Assembly (NCBI GenBank): GCA_023251485.1
Contig: JAHEYR010000004.1
Span: 1-46,832, forward strand
Source: Bacteroidales bacterium
Lineage (GTDB): Bacteria; Bacteroidota; Bacteroidia; Bacteroidales; Cfx3-03
DNA: 46,832 bases
Reading direction: 5' to 3'
The stretch's first letter is position 1, and each line of letters begins with the position of its first letter. Both the position numbers and the translations under genes were made by a program. The notes below the pieces were generated by a model. It ran no database searches and was not told the DNA's origin. It saw only the letters and a list, made by a program, of their open reading frames with translations. Positions 35,467-42,847 of this stretch are shown piece by piece.

Positions 35467-37260
35467 CTAATAACGTATTCTTGCTTTGTAATGTGTATGC
35501 AGCAAATCATGCGACTTGTGGCCATTAGGAACACCCAGAAATTCTTCATACAAAGCCGTTACTTCCGGATTTTCATGACTCTTTCTGAGTTTCATATTAT
35601 GGTCTTCATCATAAATTGCTTCCGCACGTTTTTTTCTGATCTCTTCTGACGTAGGAATTGGTTGTCCACCACCACCTAAACAGCCTCCGGGGCAACCCAT
35701 TACCTCAATGAAATGGTAATTCGTTTTGCCATCGCGAACATCGTCCATTACCTTTCGTGCATTGGACAACCCGTGTGCTACTGCAACATTAAGCTCGACA
35801 CCTTCAAGATGGGCAAATTCGGGTTTTACATTTTTGATCTTGATAGAGGCCTCTTTCACACCTTCCATACCACGAACGGGTTTGATTTCCAGATTGGTGA
35901 ATGGTACTTCACGACCGGTCACAACTTCATAAGCGGTACGGAGAGCTGCTTCCATTACGCCTCCGGTAGCTCCGAAAATAACACCTGCTCCAGTAGATTC
36001 GCCTAAAATACTATCGTAAGCTTCGGGCTCCAGACTCCTGAAATCAATACCGGCTTGTTTAATCATCAGTGCTAACTCTCTGGTGGTTAAAACAAAATCG
36101 ACATCTTTGAAGCCGCTGTCACGCATCTCCGGACGATCGCACTCAAACTTTTTAGCTGTACAAGGCATGATCGATACCACGATCATATCCTGTGCCTTGA
36201 CATTAACTTTTTCAGCATAATAAGTCTTTGCCAATGCACCAAACATTTGTTGTGGCGATTTACAAGTTGAGAGATTCCCTAACATTTCTGGATAGATATG
36301 TTCGATAAACTTAATCCAGCCTGGCGAACATGAGGTCATCATCGGTAGTTTTACCGTTTCATCCTGATCAACCAATACACTCTTCAGCCGATTCAATAAC
36401 TCAAATCCCTCTTCCAGAATGGTGAGGTCGGCGGTGAAGTCGGTATCGAGTACTTTGTTAAATCCAATCTTACGAAGGGCCGCTACCATCTTCCCTGTAA
36501 CTCTTTCTCCCGGATCATATCCCAGCTCTTCACCCAGTGCAATTCTGACTGCAGGCGCTGTTTGAACAACTACAAATTTATTCTGATTGTAGAGCGCATC
36601 CCATACAAAGTCTACACTGTTTTTTTCTGTCAATGCACCGGTCGGACATCGGTTGATACACTGTCCGCAATTTGTACATACCACCTCATTCATCGGCTTA
36701 TTCATGAAGGTCGAGATGGTTTGATGGTCGCCTTTATAGGCTACACAGAGTGCATTAACACCTTGTAACTCGGTACAGGTCCTAACGCAGCGTTGGCATC
36801 TGATACATTTTGAGTTATCTCTTACAATGGATGGCGATGAAAGATCGGGTAGCAGATCCTTGGGCTTCAACACACTCAGAAAAGTATGATCACCAACCCG
36901 ATATTCCAATGCCAGACTCTGTAGTTCGCAGTTTCCGTTCTTCTTGCACTTGGTACAGTCCGAATTGTGTTCAGACAACAATAATTCAACGATGTGTTTA
37001 CGCGAAGTTCTTACTTTTTCGCTATTTGTAAACACTTCCATTCCTTCAGAAACAGGCGTAGCACACGAAGCCGATAATAAGCGGGCTCCTTTAACCTCAA
37101 CTACACAAACTCTGCAATTTCCGGCTACTGTAAGGTCGGGGTGATTACACAATGTTGGTATTTTGAAGTTAAGTGTTTTTGCTGCTTCCAGAATGGTGGT
37201 TCCCTCCTCAACAGCAAGAGGGACATTATTTATTTTGAGGTTTACCATGTATTTGCTCAT
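35467..37260 (-). CDS. [FeFe] hydrogenase catalytic subunit (complex 2)
   Basis: A 597-residue HydA paralogue with the same domain order as the one at 27341: [2Fe-2S] domain, His-ligated cluster (SEHNSDCTKCKKNGNC), two [4Fe-4S] motifs (CIRCQRCVRTC, CTNCGQCINRC) and the H-cluster domain (MPCTAKKFE, GCPGGCLGGGGQP). The first H-cluster loop reads TSCSPGW where the other paralogue has TSCCPAW, so one of two adjacent cysteines is a serine. It lies 19 bases after the short NuoF-like gene and ends the first transcription unit. It lacks the strong ribosome binding site seen in complex 1. Confidence 0.93.
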   Translation of the reverse strand: MSKYMVNLKINNVPLAVEEGTTILEAAKTLNFKIPTLCNHPDLTVAGNCRVCVVEVKGARLLSASCATPVSEGMEVFTNSEKVRTSRKHIVELLLSEHNSDCTKCKKNGNCELQSLALEYRVGDHTFLSVLKPKDLLPDLSSPSIVRDNSKCIRCQRCVRTCTELQGVNALCVAYKGDHQTISTFMNKPMNEVVCTNCGQCINRCPTGALTEKNSVDFVWDALYNQNKFVVVQTAPAVRIALGEELGYDPGERVTGKMVAALRKIGFNKVLDTDFTADLTILEEGFELLNRLKSVLVDQDETVKLPMMTSCSPGWIKFIEHIYPEMLGNLSTCKSPQQMFGALAKTYYAEKVNVKAQDMIVVSIMPCTAKKFECDRPEMRDSGFKDVDFVLTTRELALMIKQAGIDFRSLEPEAYDSILGESTGAGVIFGATGGVMEAALRTAYEVVTGREVPFTNLEIKPVRGMEGVKEASIKIKNVKPEFAHLEGVELNVAVAHGLSNARKVMDDVRDGKTNYHFIEVMGCPGGCLGGGGQPIPTSEEIRKKRAEAIYDEDHNMKLRKSHENPEVTALYEEFLGVPNGHKSHDLLHTHYKARIRY

Positions 37261-37279
37261 CTTGAATTCATTTTTTGCG

Positions 37280-38446
37280 TTAGTAAATGATCTCTTCTCT
37301 AAAATTATCTACAATAGAATTGAATGGATTACCAACAGACTGTCCTAAGCCGCATTTTGCAGCTATTTTCATGGTTGCTGTAAGTTTCTTCAAATCTTCG
37401 AGGTATGAAGGTGGACGTTCACCACGTTTTACCGCTTCAATACCCTTCAAGAGTTGTTGACATCCAATACGACACGGAGTGCATTGTCCGCACGATTCTT
37501 CACAAAAGAACTCAAGATAGTCATGCAATACATTGTACATTGAACGACTACTATTAAAAATCATCATAGATCCTCCGGTAGGAATACCTTCAAATCCAAT
37601 AATGGTATCGTTAAATTTCTTACGGGTAACACAGAAGCCTGAAGCTCCTCCAATCTGAACAGCTTTGGTATCACCATCGCCAAAGTCTTCAACGAAATCG
37701 TGAAGTGGCATTCCCAGTTCAAGTTCATAGATACCTGGAATAGGGGTGTCGCCCGAAACGGAAAATACTTTAGATCCCCGAGAGTCGGTTGTTCCTAAAG
37801 CTTTAAATTTCTCAGGACCCATATGGCAAATCATGGTTGTATAAACCAGTGTCTCAACATTATTGATGGCGGTAGGCTTTGAGTTGTAGCCCGCTACAGT
37901 AGGGTAGGGTGGCTTGTTACGAGGTTCACCTCTAAAGCCTTCCATCGATTCGAATAAAGCACTCTCTTCGCCGCATACATAAGCACCCGAACCTGAACGT
38001 AAGTAGATTTTGAAGTCAAAATGAAGTTTTTTCAATTTTTCATTGAACTCCTGAAGTTTTACATTCAGATTTTTAAGCAAGAAGTTATACTCACCTCTTA
38101 TGTAAATGTATCCCTCTTTTGCGCCGATTACATAGCCGCAAATGGCGATACCCGTAAAGATTTTTTCGGGTACCCGCTCGATAATCTCACGATCTTTAAA
38201 CGTTCCGGGTTCGCCTTCATCCGCATTGCAGATGACATATTTAACCGGATTTTCTTCATTTTTTGTGAATTTCCATTTTAATCCTGTTGGAAATCCGGCC
38301 CCACCGCGTCCTTTTAATCCTGAATCGATCAGATCCAGAATAATATCATCAGGATTACGTTTTAAGGTCTTTTCGAGAACAGCCATTGACAATCCCTGCT
38401 CATTCTCAAATATAATATCGACTTTTTTAAGTTTTTTAGTTTCCAT
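37280..38446 (-). CDS. Short NuoF-like flavin subunit (complex 2)
   Basis: A 388-residue NuoF-type subunit with NADH/FMN sites (GRGGAGFPTGLKW, CNADEGEPGTFKDRE) and the [4Fe-4S] motif ESCGQCTPCRIG. Compared with the 597-residue HydB at 29129 it lacks both the N-terminal thioredoxin-like [2Fe-2S] domain and the C-terminal two-cluster ferredoxin domain. That fits an NADH-dependent, ferredoxin-independent hydrogenase rather than a bifurcating one; this is inference. It sits 26 bases downstream of the NuoE-like gene and 19 bases upstream of the catalytic gene. Confidence 0.9.
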   Translation of the reverse strand: METKKLKKVDIIFENEQGLSMAVLEKTLKRNPDDIILDLIDSGLKGRGGAGFPTGLKWKFTKNEENPVKYVICNADEGEPGTFKDREIIERVPEKIFTGIAICGYVIGAKEGYIYIRGEYNFLLKNLNVKLQEFNEKLKKLHFDFKIYLRSGSGAYVCGEESALFESMEGFRGEPRNKPPYPTVAGYNSKPTAINNVETLVYTTMICHMGPEKFKALGTTDSRGSKVFSVSGDTPIPGIYELELGMPLHDFVEDFGDGDTKAVQIGGASGFCVTRKKFNDTIIGFEGIPTGGSMMIFNSSRSMYNVLHDYLEFFCEESCGQCTPCRIGCQQLLKGIEAVKRGERPPSYLEDLKKLTATMKIAAKCGLGQSVGNPFNSIVDNFREEIIY

Positions 38447-38472
38447 TGAAAATACAATTAAGTGATGAATAG

Positions 38473-38940
38473 CTACTTAGAACGACCGTATTTATTAAGA
38501 ATCTCAACTGCCGTTTCTGGAGTCACTTCGGGGTACACCTCGTCGTTGACGAGCATGACTGGTCCTTTATGACACCAACCCAGACAGTTTGCAGTCAGTA
38601 AAGTGAACTGCTTGTCGTGTGTGGTTTCTCCAACCTTTATCTTTAGTGTATCTTCAAGGGCGCGAATAATCGCCTCCTTATTCTTCATGTGGCAGCTGAT
38701 GGTCTTACAAACCCTTACCACATTCTTTCCTCTGGGGATCGTATCGAGGAAAGTATAAAAACTTGCTGTGCCGAACACGTCGGCGGCCGAAATATTTAAT
38801 TCACGTGCAACAGTGATCATCGCATCTTCGCTCAGATATTTCTCCTGTTGAACAACGCCCTGTAGAATGGGCATTAGGCTATTTCGCGTGCGGCCGTGCA
38901 GTTCGACCAGCTCGCTGATTAAAACCTCTGTAGTTGACAT
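38473..38940 (-). CDS. NuoE-like [2Fe-2S] subunit (complex 2)
   Basis: A 155-residue NuoE-type subunit with cysteines in RVCKTISCHMKN and TANCLGWCHKGPVM for one [2Fe-2S] cluster. It is the first gene of the first hydrogenase unit (NuoE-NuoF-HydA order) and has a strong GGAGG site (38945-38949) four bases before the ATG. The Rex-type operator and promoter lie about 100 bases upstream. It is a paralogue of the subunit at 26805, with clear sequence differences. Confidence 0.9.
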   Translation of the reverse strand: MSTTEVLISELVELHGRTRNSLMPILQGVVQQEKYLSEDAMITVARELNISAADVFGTASFYTFLDTIPRGKNVVRVCKTISCHMKNKEAIIRALEDTLKIKVGETTHDKQFTLLTANCLGWCHKGPVMLVNDEVYPEVTPETAVEILNKYGRSK

Positions 38941-38978
38941 TGTACCTCCGTAGTTTTGTTTAAAAAAAGTAATTTTTT

Positions 38979-38994
38979 AGAACGAACCCGTTCT
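38979..38994. promoter_or_regulatory. Short hairpin in the hydrogenase leader
   Basis: AGAACG and CGTTCT pair perfectly around a four-base loop within the 5' leader of hydrogenase unit 1. An extra GGAGGAG lies just upstream on the minus strand (39000-38994) without a following start codon. It may be a leader regulatory element. Confidence 0.35.
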
Positions 38995-39029
38995 CCTCCG
39001 TCAAGACTAACTGGCTCATTCTATGAAGT

Positions 39030-39037
39030 CAAATATA
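39030..39037 (-). promoter_or_regulatory. -7 box of hydrogenase transcription unit 1
   Basis: The minus strand reads TATATTTG, matching TAnnTTTG, about 90 bases before the first start codon. A TTG inside the Rex-type palindrome lies 25 bases upstream. Confidence 0.5.
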
Positions 39038-39047
39038 GAATATTCTT

Positions 39048-39065
39048 TTGTTAATTGATTAACAA
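39048..39065. promoter_or_regulatory. Perfect Rex-type operator before the hydrogenase genes
   Basis: TTGTTAATTGATTAACAA is an exact match to the Rex pattern TTGTTAAnnnnTTAACAA with perfect 7-bp arms. It overlaps the -33 region of the hydrogenase promoter. Rex is a repressor that leaves DNA when NADH is high, so hydrogenase expression would rise with reducing power. The rex gene is not in the window. Confidence 0.75.
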
Positions 39066-39165
39066 TAGAGCTTTTTTTTGTGTCCAATATCAATTTATAA
39101 TGAGACTAAATTTGGTGTTCTGAAAAGTAGTTTTATTTAGTAATTACAGCTTTAATATATTTGAT

Positions 39166-39173
39166 TAATTTTG
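39166..39173 (+). promoter_or_regulatory. -7 box of truA
   Basis: TAATTTTG matches TAnnTTTG and ends seven bases before the truA ATG at 39181, so the transcript may have almost no leader. Confidence 0.45.
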
Positions 39174-39180
39174 CATTATC

Positions 39181-39942
39181 ATGAGCGAACAGCAGCGTAT
39201 TTTTATCAGGATGGCCTACAACGGCAATGGTTTTAATGGTTGGCAAATCCAACCTAACGGCATTACTGTACAAGAGGAATTGCAGAAAGCACTCGCTATG
39301 ATCTTACGTTTTGAAGTTTCGGTGGTCGGTTGTGGCCGGACTGATACTGGTGTTCATGCTTCAGAATTCTTTGCTCACTTCGATTTCGAGCATGAAATTC
39401 CGCTCTCTTTAGCTCAAATTAAGTACAAACTCAACAATATTCTGCCACGGGGAATTGCTGTTTATGCGTTATTCTTTGTCGATTCCGAAATGCATGCCCG
39501 TTTCTCTGCGTTGAGCCGAACCTATCGTTATCAGATTTGTAGAGAGAAGAATCCATTCTTTCTGGATTCAGCATACTACTGTTATTTGCCTTTGAATATA
39601 ACGGCCATGAATGAGGCAGCAGGTATCTTATTTGACTACATTGATTTCACCTGTTTCTCAAAGTCAAATACGCAGGTTAAAACAAACAACTGTGTCATAA
39701 CGCATGCAGCATGGACCGTAGAAGGGCCGCTGCTGGTATTTACCATCACAGCTGACCGTTTTCTTCGGAATATGGTCAGAGCCATCGTCGGTACGCTGCT
39801 TGATGTCGGTTCGGTCAAACTTACCCTTGATGGCTTTAGAGCAGTGATTGAAAATAAAAACAGATCGAAAGCCGGATATTCTGTTCCCGCACAGGGTCTG
39901 TTTCTTTGTAATGTCGTTTATCCAGATAACCTAAAAAAATAA
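39181..39942 (+). CDS. truA: tRNA pseudouridine(38-40) synthase
   Basis: A 253-residue TruA protein with the catalytic aspartate in GCGRTDTGVHA (D55), an early AYNGNGFNGWQ segment and the C-terminal RFLRNMVRAIVGTL. It makes pseudouridine at positions 38-40 of the tRNA anticodon arm. Length is normal for bacterial TruA. The gene is followed after 11 bases by a secreted peptidase gene with which it may be cotranscribed. It diverges from the hydrogenase operon. Confidence 0.93.
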   Translation: MSEQQRIFIRMAYNGNGFNGWQIQPNGITVQEELQKALAMILRFEVSVVGCGRTDTGVHASEFFAHFDFEHEIPLSLAQIKYKLNNILPRGIAVYALFFVDSEMHARFSALSRTYRYQICREKNPFFLDSAYYCYLPLNITAMNEAAGILFDYIDFTCFSKSNTQVKTNNCVITHAAWTVEGPLLVFTITADRFLRNMVRAIVGTLLDVGSVKLTLDGFRAVIENKNRSKAGYSVPAQGLFLCNVVYPDNLKK

Positions 39943-39953
39943 CTCAACCCGTT

Positions 39954-41096
39954 ATGAAAAAGTTAAACCATCTTCCTGTTGTCATAATATTACTGATTTT
40001 TGCGTCGCCTGCATTTAGTCAGCAGAAGTATGTATTTACAGATACTAAAGTGATTCCAACGACTTCTGTAAAAAATCAGTACCGATCGGGTACCTGTTGG
40101 AGTTTCTCCACCACTTCATTTGTCGAAACCGAACTACTTAGGAAGGGAAAGGGCGAGTTCGATCTGTCGGAGATGTATCCTGTCCGCTACACTTATCACC
40201 AGCGTGCCATTGATTATGTACGTTATCAGGGGCATCTTAATTTTAGCGGTGGTGCACAATCATGGGATCTGATCAACGGAATCACCGATAATGGTATCAT
40301 GCCCGAAGAAGCCTATCATGGAATAGAATATGGCGAACCAAACCATGTACATGGAGAAATGGATCAGGAGCTAAAATCGTATGTAGAAGCCGTTGTGATG
40401 AATAAGAACGGACAACTGAGTCCGGTTTGGATCAAGGGATTCGATGCAATTTTAGATGCCTATCTGGGTAAGGTCCCCGAAAAGTTCAATTATAAAGGCG
40501 TTTCGTACACCCCACAGTCGTTTGCTAAACAACTTGGTATTCAAGCCGAAGATTATGTTTCGATGACTTCGTTTACTCACCATCCGTTTTATAAGCTTTT
40601 TATCTTTGAGTCGCCCGACAACTGGAGTCATGAACGACTTTATAATTTGCCCCTCGACGAACTGATCCAAACCATTACCGCTGCTGTCGAAAAAGGATAT
40701 TCTGTACAATGGTCGAGTGATGTCAGTGAAAAAGGATTTCGCAACGACAGGGGAGTAGCGATTGTTCCGCTGAAAGATTGGTCAGCCATGAGTGAAGAGG
40801 AGAAGCAAAATATCGGAAACGTGATTATAGATGAAAAGACGATAACGCCTGCTATGCGTCAGGAAGGATTCGATAACTACACGACTACCGACGATCATGC
40901 GATGCATATCATCGGACTGGCTACCGACCAGAACGGAAAACGTTATTTCAAGGTGAAGAACTCATGGGGCACCACCAATCCTTATCAAGGTTATTTTTAT
41001 GCTTCCGAAGCCTACGTTCGTTATAAAACTATGAGTATACTGCTAAATAAAGCTGCTATTCCTGCGCCGATAGCCGAGAAGCTAAAGCTGAAATAA
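39954..41096 (+). CDS. Secreted C1 family (papain-like) cysteine peptidase
   Basis: A 380-residue papain-fold peptidase with a signal peptide (residues 1-22, ending FSQ). The catalytic cysteine is C48 in RSGTCWSFS, the histidine lies in DDHAMHIIG and the asparagine in KNSWGT. It belongs near the aminopeptidase C/bleomycin hydrolase group, which is common in Bacteroidota, but is shorter than the 450-residue bleomycin hydrolases and is exported. It starts 11 bases after truA. A strong terminator follows. Confidence 0.85.
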   Translation: MKKLNHLPVVIILLIFASPAFSQQKYVFTDTKVIPTTSVKNQYRSGTCWSFSTTSFVETELLRKGKGEFDLSEMYPVRYTYHQRAIDYVRYQGHLNFSGGAQSWDLINGITDNGIMPEEAYHGIEYGEPNHVHGEMDQELKSYVEAVVMNKNGQLSPVWIKGFDAILDAYLGKVPEKFNYKGVSYTPQSFAKQLGIQAEDYVSMTSFTHHPFYKLFIFESPDNWSHERLYNLPLDELIQTITAAVEKGYSVQWSSDVSEKGFRNDRGVAIVPLKDWSAMSEEEKQNIGNVIIDEKTITPAMRQEGFDNYTTTDDHAMHIIGLATDQNGKRYFKVKNSWGTTNPYQGYFYASEAYVRYKTMSILLNKAAIPAPIAEKLKLK

Positions 41097-41114
41097 AAAA
41101 CGATCTTTTGTTGT

Positions 41115-41168
41115 ATTTCGACTTGCTATACTTTACTTTTGTAAGATAAATAGCAAGTCGAAATTTTT
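41115..41168 (+). terminator. Terminator after the C1 peptidase gene
   Basis: A perfect 15-bp stem (41115-41129 with 41150-41164) closes a 20-base loop and is followed by a T run. Confidence 0.9.
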
Positions 41169-41287
41169 ATTTGACAAGTTTTTTGTAGGCTGAAAAACCA
41201 CTCGTTAAGAACATAGTTTACCATTCCCATTCTTTATTTATCCAGTCTCTTTTCTCCATCAATATCCAGGATAAAAGGATTATATGA

Positions 41288-41440
41288 TTTACCCATGACT
41301 TAGAGTTCAAACATTCTTTTACCATTCTTTTACCCTATTTGAAAAGTATTTCAACCGTATTCAATAGACTGGGTTCAAGTACGGTTGAAACTGGGTTCAA
41401 ATAGGGTTGAAATACGGTTGAACCCTAAGTCATAGGTAAA
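41288..41440. repeat. Nested imperfect palindrome in intergenic DNA
   Basis: Three arm pairs are nested in order: 41288-41310 with 41418-41440 (21 of 23 match), 41333-41343 with 41396-41406 (perfect), and 41349-41359 with 41380-41390 (perfect). The inner part also repeats GGGTTCAA and GGTTGAA several times. The whole could fold into one long interrupted hairpin. No gene is visible in the 676 bases between the peptidase and the Rrf2 gene. Confidence 0.7.
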
Positions 41441-41732
41441 TTTTAGGAGAGTTATACTTTCTTTATCGATGGAGTGTTGAATGAAGGTGGAAGTAAATTT
41501 TCAGACAGATTCAGTGATGGCCTGTTTATAATAAAAATGCCTTGTGTAAATCACAAAATCATAAAAATGATTTTGAAAGGCAAATACAAAGATAGTGTAA
41601 AAATGTTTTTTTATGACAAGATCTTAAAAAAAATATTTTCTATTTCGCCATCTTATATTTCCAACTCATCTTTATCTAGCTGCGTTTCTGAAAAATAATT
41701 TCAGGTTTTATGATAAACGCATTTTTTGATAT

Positions 41733-41740
41733 TATCTTTG
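41733..41740 (+). promoter_or_regulatory. -7 box of the Rrf2/NO reductase operon
   Basis: TATCTTTG matches TAnnTTTG, about 33 bases before the Rrf2 start codon. A -33 TTTG at the normal distance is missing, as is usual for activator- or repressor-controlled promoters. Confidence 0.4.
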
Positions 41741-41772
41741 ATTATATAAATGCTATAAAAAGGTAGTAGTTT

Positions 41773-42207
41773 ATGATTCTGAATAAAACAACAGAATACG
41801 CATTTACGATTCTTGGGTTTATGGCAACCCGGGAAGAGGAGATGTATTCCGCTGAATATCTTCATGATCAATTGAAGATACCTCGCCGCTATCTTCGTCG
41901 ACTACTTACCGACTTGACGAAACATGGATTTCTTAAAAGCTCACTTGGCCGAAATGGTGGATTTGTTTTCGCAAAAGAATTAAAGGAGATAAACTTTCAA
42001 ATGGTACTGAATGCACTGGAAGGTTCAGATGCCCTGACGACTTGTTTTCTTGGCTTTAGTTGTTGCGTTGTTGACCATCCCTGTGTAATGCATGATACAT
42101 GGGTAGAGGCTCGCAGTAAAATGATCGAAACCCTCACTAATACTTCACTCGCTGATCTCAGAGAAAAATATCAACGAGATATTGCAAAGAATATTCCGAC
42201 AATTTAA
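41773..42207 (+). CDS. Rrf2 family regulator, NsrR-like
   Basis: A 144-residue Rrf2 protein with an N-terminal winged helix (MILNKTTEYAFTILGFMA, then LHDQLKIPRRYLRRLLTDLTKHGFLKSSLGRNGGFVFA). A cysteine cluster at C91, C97, C98 and C104 matches the spacing of the [4Fe-4S]-binding cysteines in NsrR, the nitric-oxide-sensing repressor (C-x5-C-x5/6-C). It lies 39 bases before a two-gene heme-copper reductase operon and probably controls it in response to NO. An IscR-like role in iron-sulfur sensing is a less likely alternative. Confidence 0.82.
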   Translation: MILNKTTEYAFTILGFMATREEEMYSAEYLHDQLKIPRRYLRRLLTDLTKHGFLKSSLGRNGGFVFAKELKEINFQMVLNALEGSDALTTCFLGFSCCVVDHPCVMHDTWVEARSKMIETLTNTSLADLREKYQRDIAKNIPTI

Positions 42208-42246
42208 ATATAGGTTTTTTCATTGTTTCACTTAAAATGAGGTATT

Positions 42247-42813
42247 ATGATTGATTCATCAGTTGTGCTTTATGGTCAAACATTGGCCTACACTTTTTAT
42301 TGCCTGGCCATCTTATTATTGATGGGATGGTTTGGGTACAAAATTACGAGGGAAGGGAAGGGGGGCATTATCAAAGACACACTTTTCTATTCCTTTGTGT
42401 CTTTTCTGATAGTACTCGGTGTTTCTCTTCACATCGTAACGTATCACACAATTCCATGGGCTTCTATCGATCTTAACCGAGCAGAAATTAAATCCGATAA
42501 GGTATTCAACATTACTGTGGAAAAGCATCACTTTATCCTGCCCCACGAAAAAATGATCATTAAATGCCATGAGAAGGCATTGTTCAAAGTCACTTCTAAT
42601 GACCTAACCTATGGTTTCGGATTGTTTAGAAAGGATAATTCGATGGTTCTTCAGATGCAGGTAGTCCCCGGACATTTAAACGACATCCTCTGGCAGTTTG
42701 ATAAAGAAGGGGTTTATACCATCAGGTCAACTGAATATTCAGGCCCCGCAGGTGTCGATATGACGGAAAAAGATGCAGTCGTAGTTCTTGGCGAACAAGC
42801 TGCATTGAAGTAA
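42247..42813 (+). CDS. Heme-copper oxidase subunit II-like cupredoxin without CuA
   Basis: A 188-residue membrane-anchored protein with two N-terminal transmembrane helices (about 13-30 and 45-67) and a C-terminal cupredoxin domain. The CuA motif CxExCGxxHxxM of oxidase subunit II reads STEYSGPAGVDM (residues 161-172): both cysteines are serine and the histidine is glycine, while the glutamate and methionine remain. It therefore cannot form CuA and would not take electrons from cytochrome c. This fits the small subunit of quinol-type reductases such as the proposed gNOR (NorG-like). It directly precedes the catalytic subunit gene. Confidence 0.78.
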   Translation: MIDSSVVLYGQTLAYTFYCLAILLLMGWFGYKITREGKGGIIKDTLFYSFVSFLIVLGVSLHIVTYHTIPWASIDLNRAEIKSDKVFNITVEKHHFILPHEKMIIKCHEKALFKVTSNDLTYGFGLFRKDNSMVLQMQVVPGHLNDILWQFDKEGVYTIRSTEYSGPAGVDMTEKDAVVVLGEQAALK

Positions 42814-42847
42814 TGCTTAACGAGTTTAATTTTAATATTTACCGAAT

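Noticed and set aside
41370-41430. tRNA-like GGTTCAAAT segments
   Set aside because: They resemble a T-arm only locally; no acceptor or anticodon stem can be built, and the segments are part of the nested palindrome.
41474-41698. Possible 74-residue gene starting with GTG before the Rrf2 gene
   Set aside because: GTG start without ribosome binding site or promoter, no recognisable domain, and a biased composition typical of chance frames in AT-rich DNA.
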